Counted from the first letter of the stretch, positions 34,980 to 43,632 are shown. The stretch is DNA of 64,000 nucleotides from Haloprofundus halophilus (GCF_003439925.1 NZ_QQRR01000001.1:496001-560000); one strand, 5' to 3'. Notes: generated from the sequence alone by a model not told the origin. A program made the numbers and translations.

Positions 34980-35189
34980 CTACTTCCGCTCGCGGTGGCG
35001 GCGTTGCGCGTCGGTGCCCGAGACGAGTTCGAGTTCCGGGACCTGCTCGTGGACGGCGAGCGGACCGTGTACCTCGCGGACGTGCTGTCGGAGGTTCGGG
35101 ACGCCCACGGCGACGAACTGTTCGTCACAGCCGTCGACCGGGCACGGTCCGGTGTACCTGTACGGTTCGCCTCTGGGTCGGTCGCTCAT
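34980..35189 (-). CDS. Small C2H2-type zinc-finger protein
   Basis: A 69-residue protein with one C2H2 finger: C-x4-C in CPVDGCDEQF, then H-x4-H in LRQHVREVHG. Such small haloarchaeal finger proteins often bind DNA or regulate, but there is no direct evidence here. The start is ATG 35189 on the minus strand. Its C-terminus is basic (RRHRERK). The GT4 gene is on the other strand; the repeat tract lies beyond its stop. Confidence 0.6.
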   Translation of the reverse strand: MSDRPRGEPYRYTGPCPVDGCDEQFVAVGVPNLRQHVREVHGPLAVHEQVPELELVSGTDAQRRHRERK

Positions 35190-35503
35190 CGCCGCTCTCT
35201 CCCGTCCATGGGGACGCCTACGTGTCTCCGTATGTAAACCTTCTTTTTTGTGATTGCGGATTCAGTGGTAGGAGGGGCTCGGACTCGGCTCCGCGTTCTC
35301 CCCGTCGAACGGACGACTGTCGACTGCGGCGGTACGTCGGTACGCCTCCCGAAGAGGCGAACTTCGATGCGCTCTCGGGGGTCACAGTTTCGGCGTCGAT
35401 GCCGGGCGCTAGACGCCGGCCGAGAGCTGATAATCTACCGTTCGGCAGTTTTTGGTAGTAACTTGGAGAAAGCTTATTATTAGAGAGTTCACCGAGTATC
35501 TTG
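35190..35503. other. Gene-free interval between two small genes
   Basis: No gene is supported in these 314 nt. A T-rich element at about 35233-35250 (TGTAAACC, CTTTTTTG) may be the promoter region of the minus-strand zinc-finger gene. AGCTTATTATTAG at about 35470-35482 is a good TATA candidate for the gene starting at 35504. Short frames here have non-haloarchaeal composition. Confidence 0.4.
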
Positions 35504-35698
35504 ATGTCCACGACCGGTCCGTTCCGAAAGTCGACTCGTCAGAGCGAGGGTTCGCAGCACTCGAGCCGGGAACTGAAACTGGGGAGTCCGCCGACCACCG
35601 CCGTCGAAGACGGAATCAGCGACGAACAGATCGCGTGGCTTCAGCGGTTGGTCGACGCTCGGAGGAGCGACAGAGAGCCGAAGTCGCGCGACGAGTAG
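35504..35698 (+). CDS. Small hypothetical protein of 64 residues
   Basis: The frame from ATG 35504 encodes MSTTGPFRKSTRQSEGS onward with a C-terminal amphipathic helix (ISDEQIAWLQRLVDARRSD). A TATA-like TTATTATT is 24-31 nt upstream, as expected for a leaderless gene. No domain is recognised and there are no cysteines or membrane segments. It precedes the tRNA-Trp gene on the opposite strand. Confidence 0.5.
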   Translation: MSTTGPFRKSTRQSEGSQHSSRELKLGSPPTTAVEDGISDEQIAWLQRLVDARRSDREPKSRDE

Positions 35699-35803
35699 CG
35701 GCCGGCCGCAGTCGAGAAGCGCCGGTCGGAGCGGATGGTTACCGGAAACCGCCTTCGGGGAGTGCGCACGCACTGCTCGACGGTGGGTGTCGCGAGGAGT
35801 TAG

Positions 35804-35978
35804 TGGGGTCGGAGGGATTTGAACCCCCGATCGACTGATATCTCCGGTCCGCCTCGGAACTCCAGAGGGTCGTCGTCGCGAACCGATGATCAGTCGGTCG
35901 CTCGGTATATCAGTCTGGAGTTTCGTCCCGGGCGTCGCCTCTGGAGTCAGTCGCCATGCCGGGCTTGGCCACGACCCC
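35804..35978 (-). tRNA. tRNA-Trp (CCA) with a ~101-nt intron
   Basis: On the minus strand a 38-nt 5' exon (35978-35941) and 36-nt 3' exon (35839-35804) form a standard cloverleaf. It has a 7-bp acceptor GGGGTCG/CGACCCC, D-arm GCC/GGC, anticodon stem ACTGA/TCAGT with loop CTCCAGA, and T-arm around TTCAAAT. The discriminator is A, and CCA is not encoded. The ~101-nt intron (about 35840-35940, ends uncertain by 1-3 nt) interrupts after the anticodon. It contains a near-copy of the anticodon loop (AACTCCAGACTGATAT), a complementary CTCTGGAGTT and two CTGA motifs. Haloarchaeal tRNA-Trp introns are known to act as box C/D guides for 2'-O-methylation of their own pre-tRNA. A TATA-like CCTTTAGTG is at about 36000-36008. 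Confidence 0.93.
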
Positions 35979-36023
35979 TCGTCTTCTCATTGTCGCAAAA
36001 CCACTAAAGGGGTTTCGATTCGG

Positions 36024-36245
36024 TTACCGGTCGTCGTCGGCCCACTCGCAGTCCTGACATTTGTAGCCGGTGACGAACTCGGTGACGCTCGGCATGTACC
36101 CGACGCTGAGGACGTTGCCGCCGCACTCCGGGCAGTCGAAGTCGGCGTCGTCGATGCTGTCGGCTTCCATCGGGCGTTCGCCCTCGACCAGTTCGGCGAG
36201 TCGTTCGGCCGTCACCATCCGGCCTTCAACGACGCGATTGCTCAT
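36024..36245 (-). CDS. Zinc-ribbon protein, DUF5795-like
   Basis: A 73-residue protein. The C-terminal half has two CxxC pairs (DCPECGGNVLSVGYMP and YKCQDCEWAD) making a zinc ribbon. The N-terminus MSNRVVEGRMVTAERLAELV and the MPSVTEFVTGYKC stretch match haloarchaeal proteins labelled DUF5795 (from memory). The start at ATG 36245 gives the conserved N-terminus. It is divergent from the YdjM-like gene. Function unknown; nucleic-acid binding is typical of zinc ribbons. Confidence 0.78.
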   Translation of the reverse strand: MSNRVVEGRMVTAERLAELVEGERPMEADSIDDADFDCPECGGNVLSVGYMPSVTEFVTGYKCQDCEWADDDR

Positions 36246-36343
36246 ACGTCTCCCAGACGACGAACCCACCTAAGTTCTCTGTCTTCGTCGACACACCGCC
36301 ATCGGCCCCGAGATTTACCAATCTACGAAGCGAACTGTACGCT

Positions 36344-36868
36344 ATGGTTGACGTCAGTGGACACATCGGAATCGCACTGTTGGCACTCTCACCGGCGTGG
36401 TTTCTCGTCGACCGCGAGTCGGCGGTGGCGTTCATCGCCCTCGGAACGCCGTTCGGAATGCTACCTGATATCGACCTGTACCTGAGCAAGGCGGTCGCGA
36501 CGGTCCAGCACCACGGGGTCACCCACACGCTTCTGTTCGTGGGTATCGTAAGTGCCGTGCTCGGTCCGCTTCTGGGTCGAACGCTCGTCCCGTGGTTGGC
36601 CGACCGAGGGTCGCTGTCGCGGGCGGCGGACGCACTCGACCGACCGTCGACGTTCGCCGGATTGGCGGTGTTCGTCGGCGGGGCCGCTCACGTGTTCGGG
36701 GACATCCTCTCGGCACCTGACATCTCACAGCCGATAGAACCGCTGTGGCCGCTCGTTCCGGGGAGCGTCGGCATCGACGTCGTCTACTACAACTCGAACC
36801 CGGTGAACTTCGGACTGCTCGCCGCGGGCGTGTTGGTCAACGTCGGGTTCTGGTGGTGGCGGAAGTAG
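36344..36868 (+). CDS. YdjM-like membrane-bound metal-dependent hydrolase family protein
   Basis: A 174-residue membrane protein with about five hydrophobic segments. The conserved residues of the YdjM/DUF457 family are visible: H in VSGHIGIALLALSP, D in GMLPDIDLYL, HHGVTHTLLF and H/D in AAHVFGDILSAPD. The family is described as a putative metal-dependent hydrolase, and E. coli YdjM is LexA-regulated. Its role in archaea is unknown. Confidence 0.8.
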   Translation: MVDVSGHIGIALLALSPAWFLVDRESAVAFIALGTPFGMLPDIDLYLSKAVATVQHHGVTHTLLFVGIVSAVLGPLLGRTLVPWLADRGSLSRAADALDRPSTFAGLAVFVGGAAHVFGDILSAPDISQPIEPLWPLVPGSVGIDVVYYNSNPVNFGLLAAGVLVNVGFWWWRK

Positions 36869-36904
36869 CGTCGGAGCCGAAACGGGGCGGTGAACCGTCG
36901 GCGT

Positions 36905-37897
36905 TCAGAGCCACGGCGCGCGCGAGTCGTCCTCGCCGGGGTAGCCGTACGCGGGACCGGACTCTTCTTCGGGGTCGTCGTCCCCGTGGACCGCCGACCG
37001 CGGGGCGTCGCCGCCGTCGGCGACCGGGTTGTCGGCGACTCGGCCGTCCGAACGCCGGTCGTCGGACACCCGGCCGGTGGGCGGCCGGTCGTCGTAGTCG
37101 CTCGGTTCGCCCGTCTCCGCGGCGTCGGCGTCGTCGGACGCGCTGGGGTCGTACGAGAACGCAGCCGTCACGCAGAGCACGCCGAGCGCGACTGGGTAGT
37201 GGGTGTTCATGATGCCGAGCACCGACAGCGCCAGCATCGCCAGCGCCACCGAACTCCCGAAGCGGAACAGGTCGATGTCGACCTTCCCGCGCAGGTGGTC
37301 GCCGAAGACGGCGACGCCGAGCGCGAAACCGACGCCGACGCCCGCGGCGGCCGCGCCCGCGAGCACGGTCACGGGGTCGAGGTCGACGACCAACTGCGCG
37401 CCGGCGGGGTCGAAACTCGCCACGAGACCGAGGCCGATGATGACCGCCGGACCCGGCAGATACTTGCCGACCTCGGCGCTCGCCGTCTTCGCCGCGATAG
37501 CGATGATGACGACGCCGGCGAAGCGCTCGAAGATGGCGATGTTCAGCAGACTCTCGATGGTTCCCGCGAGGGCGGCCTCCACGGCCGCCAGCGGAATCAA
37601 CACGGCGCCCAAGAGCAGCACCGACTGTATCTGTTCGCGCCGCGTCCCGTCCATCTCCGCGAGGATGACCGCCATCGTCGCGGAGCCGCCGAAGATGAGA
37701 AGCCCCGTCTCGACGATTCCCACCGGTGAGAACATCGTCGCGCCGCTGGCGGTCGTCGTCGTCAGCGCCCCCGCTAACACGAGCGCGGGGAAGATACCGT
37801 CGACGAGCGGCAGCGCCATCACGGTCGCCAGGAGACGCGTCGCGCCGCCGACCTGCTGCTCTAAGCGCAGCGCAATCGGGTGCTGTGAGACACTCAT
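36905..37897 (-). CDS. Polytopic membrane protein, DUF5794-like
   Basis: A 330-residue protein. The first 230 residues contain about seven hydrophobic segments (for example LLATVMALPLVDGIFPALVLAG, GVVIIAIAAK, LAGAAAAGVGVGFALGVAV). The last 90 are a disordered acidic tail full of Asp/Arg/Gly. It looks like the haloarchaeal DUF5794 family, which is conserved but uncharacterised. The gene starts at ATG 37897, followed upstream by a long non-coding region. Confidence 0.7.
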   Translation of the reverse strand: MSVSQHPIALRLEQQVGGATRLLATVMALPLVDGIFPALVLAGALTTTTASGATMFSPVGIVETGLLIFGGSATMAVILAEMDGTRREQIQSVLLLGAVLIPLAAVEAALAGTIESLLNIAIFERFAGVVIIAIAAKTASAEVGKYLPGPAVIIGLGLVASFDPAGAQLVVDLDPVTVLAGAAAAGVGVGFALGVAVFGDHLRGKVDIDLFRFGSSVALAMLALSVLGIMNTHYPVALGVLCVTAAFSYDPSASDDADAAETGEPSDYDDRPPTGRVSDDRRSDGRVADNPVADGGDAPRSAVHGDDDPEEESGPAYGYPGEDDSRAPWL

Positions 37898-38385
37898 CTG
37901 AGACTAACGGCCGTCACCTTCGGCCAGACGGTGATACGAGCGCAAGCCCGAGGACGCGGACCACCACGGTCGTCCTCCGCCTACAAACCCCGATTTAATT
38001 GTGAGCCACATCGCTGTAAAGAGGGTGCCGGAGTTGCAGTCTGGTCGACCGGCAGTGCGCAGTGCGGCTGAACTCTCGGAGTTCATGGCTGAACTAATTC
38101 GGACAGAACTATTAAGTGTTGTGTGGGAAGCGAGTGCATACGGCAGCGTACTCGCACTCTAATTTATAAGCCGAACCTACGATTTGACGAATAGTTACTC
38201 GTTTTGCTGTAGTATCCACGACGGACCGCTTCGTATCGGGTAAATATTGCACCGAACGGCGAACCGTCCGCCGTGACGCCCAAATATATACACATAGATG
38301 TATAGTACTCGCGATTACAGTGAGAAACATCCGCAAGTGGATGCTATCTCGCAACGTTTTTGTCCGGACGGCCGGGACCCCTTAC
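37898..38385. other. Long AT-richer intergenic region before guaB with short repeats
   Basis: No gene is supported in 488 nt. The palindrome GAACTC-TCG-GAGTTC is at 38070-38084. The word GGCTGAACT occurs at 38066-38074 and 38088-38096, and a third GAACT is at 38106-38110. An inverted GAGTGC/GCACTC pair (38132-38137 and 38154-38159) precedes AATTTATAAG (about 38162), a strong TATA-like box. A second TATA-like cluster AAATATATACAC is at 38282-38293. A small RNA or two guaB promoters would explain the layout. Confidence 0.45.
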
Positions 38386-39879
38386 ATGGCGAACGACGTT
38401 CCCGACGACACGTTCTCGGAGAAACTACGAGTACCGGAAGCGCTGACGTTCGACGACGTCCTCCTGCGACCGATGGAGAGCCGCGTCGAACCCGACGACG
38501 CGGACGTGGCGACGCGAGTCTCGAAAAACGTCGAACTCAACATCCCCGTTCTCTCGGCGGCGATGGACACCGTCACCGAGAGCGGCATGGCCATCGGGAT
38601 GGCCCGCGAGGGCGGTCTCGGTGTACTGCACCGGAACATGCCCGTCGAGGCGATGGTCGCCGAGATCGAACGCATCAAGCGCGCGGACGAGCTCGTCATC
38701 CGCCGCGAGAACGTCGTCACGGCGCACCCGAGTCAGACCGTCCGCGAGGTCGACGCGATGATGGAGTCCGAGGGCGTCAGCGGCGCGCCCGTCGTCGACG
38801 ACGACGACATCGTTCTCGGCATCATCTCCGGCACCGACATCCGTCCGTACCTCGAAGTCGGCGAGAGCGACGAGGTCCGCGAGGCGATGACCGACGAGGT
38901 CATCACCGCCGGCGAGGACGTGACCGCCCGCGACGCGCTCGAACTGATGTACGACTACAAAATCGAGCGCGTCCCCATCGTCGACGAGAACGACCGCCTC
39001 GTGGGACTGGTGACGATGCAGGGCATCCTCCAGCGCCGCGAGCACGAGCACGCCGCCCGCGACGACGAGGGGCGACTCGTCTGCGGCGTCGCCGTCGGCC
39101 CGTTCGAGACCGACCGCGCCGTCGCCGCCGACGGGGCGGGCGCGGACGTGCTGTTCATCGACTGCGCGCACGCGCACAACCTCAACGTCATCGACAGCGC
39201 CCGTAGCATCAAATCCGAGGTCGACGCCGACGTGGTCGTCGGCAACATCGGCACCCGAGAAGCCGCCGAGGCCGTCGTCGACTTCGCCGACGGCGTGAAA
39301 GTCGGCATCGGGCCGGGGTCCATCTGTACGACCCGGGTCGTCACCGGGTCGGGGATGCCCCAGATAACGGCCGTCGCCGAAGTCGCCGACGTCGCGAGCA
39401 GGGAGAACGTCCCGGTCATCGCAGACGGCGGGATTCGCTACTCCGGCGACGCCATCAAGGCCATCGCCGCCGGTGCGGACGCGGTGATGCTCGGTTCCTA
39501 CTTCGCGGGGACCCAGGAGGCGCCCGGCCGCGTCATCACGATGAACGGCAAGAAGTACAAGCAGTACCGCGGCATGGGCAGCGTCGGCGCGATGCGCTCG
39601 GGCGGCGGCGACCGCTACCTCAAAGACGCCGACGAGGACGAGGAGTTCGTCCCCGAGGGCGTCGAGGCCGCCACCCCGTACAAGGGGACGCTCGCCTCCG
39701 AGCTCCACCAGCTCGTCGGCGGCATGAAGTCCGGGATGGGCTACGTCGGCGCGGAGACGCTCCCCGGGTTCAAAGAGCGCGCCCGGTTCGTCCGCGTCTC
39801 CTCGGCGGGCCAGACCGAGGGCCACCCCCACGACGTGATGATCACCGACGAAGCGCCGAACTACAGTCCGCAGGAGTAA
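38386..39879 (+). CDS. guaB: IMP dehydrogenase
   Basis: A 497-residue enzyme oxidising IMP to XMP in guanine nucleotide synthesis. The N-terminus [15 protein letters not shown], the CBS pair at about 105-220 ([18 protein letters not shown] and [19 protein letters not shown]) and the catalytic loop GPGSICTTR with the nucleophile C314 are all present. The phosphate loop DGGIRYSGD and the flap [15 protein letters not shown] follow. Length is standard. The ATG at 38386 is the natural start, since the in-frame upstream codons lie in promoter sequence. Confidence 0.94.
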   Translation: MANDVPDDTFSEKLRVPEALTFDDVLLRPMESRVEPDDADVATRVSKNVELNIPVLSAAMDTVTESGMAIGMAREGGLGVLHRNMPVEAMVAEIERIKRADELVIRRENVVTAHPSQTVREVDAMMESEGVSGAPVVDDDDIVLGIISGTDIRPYLEVGESDEVREAMTDEVITAGEDVTARDALELMYDYKIERVPIVDENDRLVGLVTMQGILQRREHEHAARDDEGRLVCGVAVGPFETDRAVAADGAGADVLFIDCAHAHNLNVIDSARSIKSEVDADVVVGNIGTREAAEAVVDFADGVKVGIGPGSICTTRVVTGSGMPQITAVAEVADVASRENVPVIADGGIRYSGDAIKAIAAGADAVMLGSYFAGTQEAPGRVITMNGKKYKQYRGMGSVGAMRSGGGDRYLKDADEDEEFVPEGVEAATPYKGTLASELHQLVGGMKSGMGYVGAETLPGFKERARFVRVSSAGQTEGHPHDVMITDEAPNYSPQE

Positions 39880-39990
39880 ACGGCCGGACGCCGGCGCTTC
39901 GTTCGACGCCGGACGGCGAAGTCGATTTTACGACGGGTCGGTCGGAACGAAGGAACAGTTATTAATCGTTATGTTGTCGATTCGACTCTG

Positions 39991-41064
39991 ATGGACACCG
40001 CGGAGTTACGTCGAGCGCTCGAAGACGCCGAGCTATCGCAGTACCAGGCCGACGCGTACACGGCGCTGCTCCGACTGGGTTCGGCCAGCGCTACCGAACT
40101 CGCCGACGCCTGTTCGGTTCCGACCGCCCGAATCTACGACGTTCTCCGCGACCTGGAGGCGAAGGGGTACATCGAGACGTACGAGCAGGATAGTCTCCAC
40201 GCCCGCGCGAACGAACCGCAGGCCGTGCTCACCTCGCTTCGGGGCAAAGCCGAGCGGTTCACCGCCGCCGCCGCCGAAATCGAGGAGCGCTGGGAGCAAC
40301 CCGCCGTCGACGACCACATGGTGAGCATCGTCAAGCGTTTCGAGACGGTGTTCGACCGCGCCCGCGACATCGTCCGCGAGGCGGAGACGGAGGTGCAGGT
40401 GTCGGCGACCGCCGAGCAGTTCAGGCGGCTTCGGCCCGCGCTCTCGGCGGCGTACGACAACGGGGCGGTCGTCAGCGTTTCGCTTCACACCGATTCGGAG
40501 ACGACCCCCGACGCCCTGCCCGAGGCGAGGGCGTACGAGGGAGTCGCCACGGAGGTCCGCCACCGGCGGCTGCCGGCGCCGTTCATCGTCCTCGTCGACC
40601 GGAGCCAGACCTGTTTCACGCCGCACGCGCGCTCGGTCAACCGATACGGCGTGCTCGTCGACGACTACACGCTCACGTACGTCTTCCACTGGTACTTCCA
40701 GACGTGTCTCTGGGAGGTGTGGGAGACAGTGTACGATGCGCGCCCGACCGAACCGCCGCTCGTCTACGCCGACATCCGACGGTTCGTCCGCGAGATGGAG
40801 CCGTTGCTCGACGACGGGGCGACGATTCAGGTCCGAGTCGAGGGGTTCGACACGCAGAACGGGGAGGCGACGTCGTTCACGGGGACGCTCGTCGACGTCT
40901 CGTACGCCGGAACGTCGACGAACGGCGAGCCGCCGCTGTCGCAGCTGGCGGGCGAAACCGCACTCACGGTGGACGTCGACGGCGAGACCAGAACCGTCGG
41001 TGGCTGGGGAGCGGTCGTCGAGGATATCGAGGCCAACAGGCTGACCGTCGAATCGGTTCCGTAG
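39991..41064 (+). CDS. TrmB-family transcriptional regulator
   Basis: A 357-residue protein. An N-terminal winged helix (LSQYQADAYTALLRLGSASATE, recognition SVPTARIYDVLRDLEAKGYIE) is followed by a phospholipase-D-like effector domain typical of TrmB (VEVQVSATAEQFRRLRPALS). The C-terminal beta domain could bind sugars. TrmB proteins in haloarchaea control sugar and energy metabolism, but no sugar-uptake genes flank this copy, so its regulon is not deduced. Confidence 0.86.
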   Translation: MDTAELRRALEDAELSQYQADAYTALLRLGSASATELADACSVPTARIYDVLRDLEAKGYIETYEQDSLHARANEPQAVLTSLRGKAERFTAAAAEIEERWEQPAVDDHMVSIVKRFETVFDRARDIVREAETEVQVSATAEQFRRLRPALSAAYDNGAVVSVSLHTDSETTPDALPEARAYEGVATEVRHRRLPAPFIVLVDRSQTCFTPHARSVNRYGVLVDDYTLTYVFHWYFQTCLWEVWETVYDARPTEPPLVYADIRRFVREMEPLLDDGATIQVRVEGFDTQNGEATSFTGTLVDVSYAGTSTNGEPPLSQLAGETALTVDVDGETRTVGGWGAVVEDIEANRLTVESVP

Positions 41065-41185
41065 CCGAAGAGGACAGATTTCTTACAACAGCGCAGCTGC
41101 TATTTCACTCACAAGAGGTATCTTGATATAGCGTCGTCCGCCATGGAGGTGATATGGGCGTTTGCCGGGCAACGAGGGGAGGCCG

Positions 41186-41785
41186 ATGACCGACGAACCG
41201 CCGCTGGTGCTCGTCGTCGAAGACGAAGCCGACCTCGCCGACCTCTACGTGGCGTGGTTGGACGACGAGTACCGAGTCCGTACCGCGTACGGCGGTCACG
41301 AGGCGCTCTCGGAGTTGGACGACGACGTCGACGTCGTGCTTCTCGACAGACGGATGCCGGGTCTCTCGGGCGACGAGGTTCTCGACGCCGTCAGGGACCG
41401 GGGTATCGACTGTCGCGTCGCGATGGTGACCGCCGTCGAACCCGACTTCGACATCGTCGAGATGGGGTTCGACGACTACCTCGTCAAACCGGTCACCCGC
41501 GAGTCGCTTCTGGGGACCGTCTCGGACCTCCTCCTTCGGAGCGAGTACGACGACGGCGTCCGCGAACTGTTCGCGCTCGCCTCGAAGAAGGCCGTACTGG
41601 AGGCCGAAAAAGACGAGTCGACGCTCGCCGAGACCCCCGAGTACCGGCAACTCGACGCGCGACTCAGCGAGGTGCGGTCGAATCTCGACGAACGGTTACA
41701 GGGCGTCGACCACGACAGTTTCGTCGGGATGTACCGAGATATCGACCGCGAGGACTCGTTCGGGTTCGACGAGTTCGACGAGTAA
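41186..41785 (+). CDS. HalX-type response regulator
   Basis: A 199-residue protein. The receiver domain (1-120) has the acidic pair VEDEAD (D13 region), phospho-acceptor D54 in VVLLDRRMPG, Thr in AMVTAV and Lys in DDYLVKPV. The C-terminal 75 residues form the HalX coiled/helical domain (ELFALASKKAVLEAEKDESTLAET) found only in haloarchaea. An SD-like GGGGAGG stands 3-5 nt before ATG 41186. No histidine kinase is adjacent, so its partner is elsewhere. Confidence 0.9.
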   Translation: MTDEPPLVLVVEDEADLADLYVAWLDDEYRVRTAYGGHEALSELDDDVDVVLLDRRMPGLSGDEVLDAVRDRGIDCRVAMVTAVEPDFDIVEMGFDDYLVKPVTRESLLGTVSDLLLRSEYDDGVRELFALASKKAVLEAEKDESTLAETPEYRQLDARLSEVRSNLDERLQGVDHDSFVGMYRDIDREDSFGFDEFDE

Positions 41786-41823
41786 TCGACCCTCTCTGGT
41801 CAGTTCTTCCGCCTCGGTGCCGG

Positions 41824-42222
41824 TTATCGCCGCCCGTAGCCCCACTCTTCCATCACGTCGACGACGTCGCCGACGTTCCTGAGCCCGGCCGTGACGACCG
41901 CTTCGCGCACGTCCAGCGACATCACGTCGTCGCCGTCGAATCGGTCGGCGAGTTCGCGTTCGAGCGCGTCGAGCCGTTCGGCGGTCGTCGGTCGGACGTA
42001 GACGGGGAGCGCGTCGCGGTCGGCTTTCACCGTTCGACGGGCGAAGATGAACGGCAGTTCGACGGCGTCCGAACCGGCCGACGCGTCGGCTCGGTCGGCA
42101 GCGGACTCGGCTTCGGCGTCCGGCTCTCCGTCGGGCGTCGACGTTTCGGCACCGTTCTCGACGTTCGCCGGGACGTCGCCGTAGGTGTCGCCCGCGGCGC
42201 CGTACCGGTCGTCTTTGGTCAT
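41824..42222 (-). CDS. ParA-partner protein (small acidic, C-terminal helical)
   Basis: A 132-residue protein with an acidic disordered first 60 residues and a structured C-terminal 70 (LPFIFARRTVKADRDALPVYVRPTT, ERLDALERELADRF, VMSLDVREAVVTAGLRNVGDVVDVMEEWGY). It overlaps the parA stop by 4 nt (ATGA), the usual partner position for a ParB-like or adaptor protein. No ParB, HTH or CopG signature is visible. The N-terminal acidic tail and basic FARRTVKADR segment could contact ParA and DNA. Function is inferred from position. Confidence 0.6.
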   Translation of the reverse strand: MTKDDRYGAAGDTYGDVPANVENGAETSTPDGEPDAEAESAADRADASAGSDAVELPFIFARRTVKADRDALPVYVRPTTAERLDALERELADRFDGDDVMSLDVREAVVTAGLRNVGDVVDVMEEWGYGRR

Positions 42223-43064
42223 TGCGCCACCTCCACGTCGAGCGCCGCCTCGACGCTCCCGCGTTCGACGATGCGGGCGACGGTGTCGAACTGGTCGAGC
42301 AGGTCCTCCTCGTACGGACGGAGGTCTCTGGTCTCGGCGCTGTCGGCGAACTCGAAGACGCTCATGTGGTTGCGCCACGCCTCCTTCAGCACGTCGCGCT
42401 TGCGGACGCCGAACGGCGTCACCGGCTTGCCGTCGGTCTCCAGTTCCTCGCGGACCTCCCGGTAGATGTTGGAGTCGCCGACCTCGTTGGGGACGACCGC
42501 GAGGATACCGAGCGCGAACGCGTCGTCGAACGTCCGGAACCCGCGTTCCATGCTGTCGAGCGTATCCTCCAGACCGTCGATGGAGACGCTTCCCTTCCGC
42601 GTGAGCTCGATGGGGATGACCACGTCTCGCGCGGCGACGAGCGCGTTGTCGACGAGGACGTTCAGCGTCGCCGGGGGGTCGACGAGGAAGTAGTCGTACT
42701 CGCCCGCCAGCGGCGACAGCGACGAGCGCAACTGGAACTCGCGCAGCGAGGTGTTGCGCGCGGCCATCTCGCTCTCGATGTTCGCCAACCCCTCGTGAGA
42801 CGGAATCAGGTCGAAGTCACCCGCGTCGACGACGAGCTCGGACGCGTCGCGTTCCTGGTCGAGGAGAACGTCGCCGAGGTGGTCGTCGTCGGTCGTCTTC
42901 AGGTCGCCGAAGCCGACGTGATCTGTCAAGCTACCGAGTTGCGGGTCCAAATCGACGACGAGGACGTCCGCATCCCGCCGCCCGAGCGCGGCCGCCGTGT
43001 TCGTCGCCATCGTCGTCTTCCCGACGCCGCCGGATTCGCTCCACATCGTCACTGCCCGTTTCAT
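42219..43064 (-). CDS. ParA-family ATPase of SojC type
   Basis: A 281-residue ParA/MinD ATPase. The P-loop is WSESGGVGKTT (P-loop Lys16) but the signature lysine preceding GG in most ParA proteins is Ser11. Switch I (VDLDPQLGSLTDH) and switch II (FLVDPPATLNVLVDNAL) are intact. Haloarchaeal plasmid and virus ParA proteins of this subgroup also show S-E-x-G-G. It likely partitions DNA or positions a large complex with the downstream partner. A phased 12-bp repeat array lies about 95-155 nt upstream of its start. Start ATG 43064 is preferred over 43091. Confidence 0.82.
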   Translation of the reverse strand: MKRAVTMWSESGGVGKTTMATNTAAALGRRDADVLVVDLDPQLGSLTDHVGFGDLKTTDDDHLGDVLLDQERDASELVVDAGDFDLIPSHEGLANIESEMAARNTSLREFQLRSSLSPLAGEYDYFLVDPPATLNVLVDNALVAARDVVIPIELTRKGSVSIDGLEDTLDSMERGFRTFDDAFALGILAVVPNEVGDSNIYREVREELETDGKPVTPFGVRKRDVLKEAWRNHMSVFEFADSAETRDLRPYEEDLLDQFDTVARIVERGSVEAALDVEVAQ

Positions 43065-43437
43065 GGCCTGCGCTTTCGCAGAGCCGTACATAAATCTCCG
43101 TCAGACAATCGCGCCGTCGAAACCCGCTGGATAGCTCCGCTCATACCTTCTTAGACATATATCTGGAAATATGTCTGGAAATCAATCCGGGTAGATTTCC
43201 AGATATCTGTGTGGAAATTCGATAGACGGCGTCCCCGCCTCAGGTGACCCTTCCTCTCGGAGGCCGGACGCTGTTTCTGCTCGGAAGGGGATTCGTCCTC
43301 GTGTCGACCGTCGTCGATTTGCTTTCACGGCGTTCGGCCGTCTGTGTAGCCGGTGAGCATTTCCTCGTACGCCGGCTCCGCCGTCGTTCTACCGGCGCTT
43401 CGAAAACAGTTATTCTGGCGGCGTCTCGATTCGCCCC
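43065..43437. other. Upstream region of parA; no gene
   Basis: The 373-nt gap between parA and the small membrane gene holds the 12-bp repeat array (43159-43218), AT-rich flanks and two divergent promoters. A TATA-like TTTATGTAC lies on the minus strand at about 43086-43094, close to the parA start. ACAGTTATTC at about 43406-43415 serves the plus-strand gene. No further gene is supported. Confidence 0.6.
43159..43218. repeat. 12-bp phased repeat array upstream of parA
   Basis: Five consecutive 12-nt slots: ATATCTGGAAAT (43159-43170), ATGTCTGGAAAT (43171-43182), a non-repeat 12-nt spacer (43183-43194), the exact reverse complement ATTTCCAGATAT (43195-43206) and a 10/12 match CTGTGTGGAAAT (43207-43218). 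The array could bind ParA, its partner or a repressor, acting as a parS-like site or operator. Confidence 0.75.
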
Positions 43438-43632
43438 ATGCAGGACTCTGCACGCGTACAGAAAGCGATCCGTGAGTACAAACTTCGGAGACTCATCTCG
43501 CTCGGATTCTTCGTCGCGTTTCTCGTCGCCGTGGGGACGCTCCAGTTCGGCGGCGATAGTACTCTCGCCGTCGTGTTTTCTCTCGCGGCGCTTGTGCTCA
43601 CCGTCGTGATCGGTATGCGACTCTGGCAGTGA
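43438..43632 (+). CDS. Small two-helix membrane protein
   Basis: A 64-residue protein with a charged N-terminal helix (VQKAIREYKLRRL) and two hydrophobic helices (ISLGFFVAFLVAVGTLQF and LAVVFSLAALVLTVVIGM). A TATA-like element is 23-32 nt before ATG 43438. Function unknown. Confidence 0.6.
   Translation: MQDSARVQKAIREYKLRRLISLGFFVAFLVAVGTLQFGGDSTLAVVFSLAALVLTVVIGMRLWQ

Noticed and set aside
35218-35511. Minus-strand 97-codon frame
   Set aside because: Atypical basic composition, lacks the acidic bias, and overlaps promoter-like sequence.
43159-43218. CRISPR-like interpretation of the parA upstream repeats
   Set aside because: Units are 12 nt with no unique spacers of regular 30-40 nt and no cas genes nearby; iteron or operator fits better.
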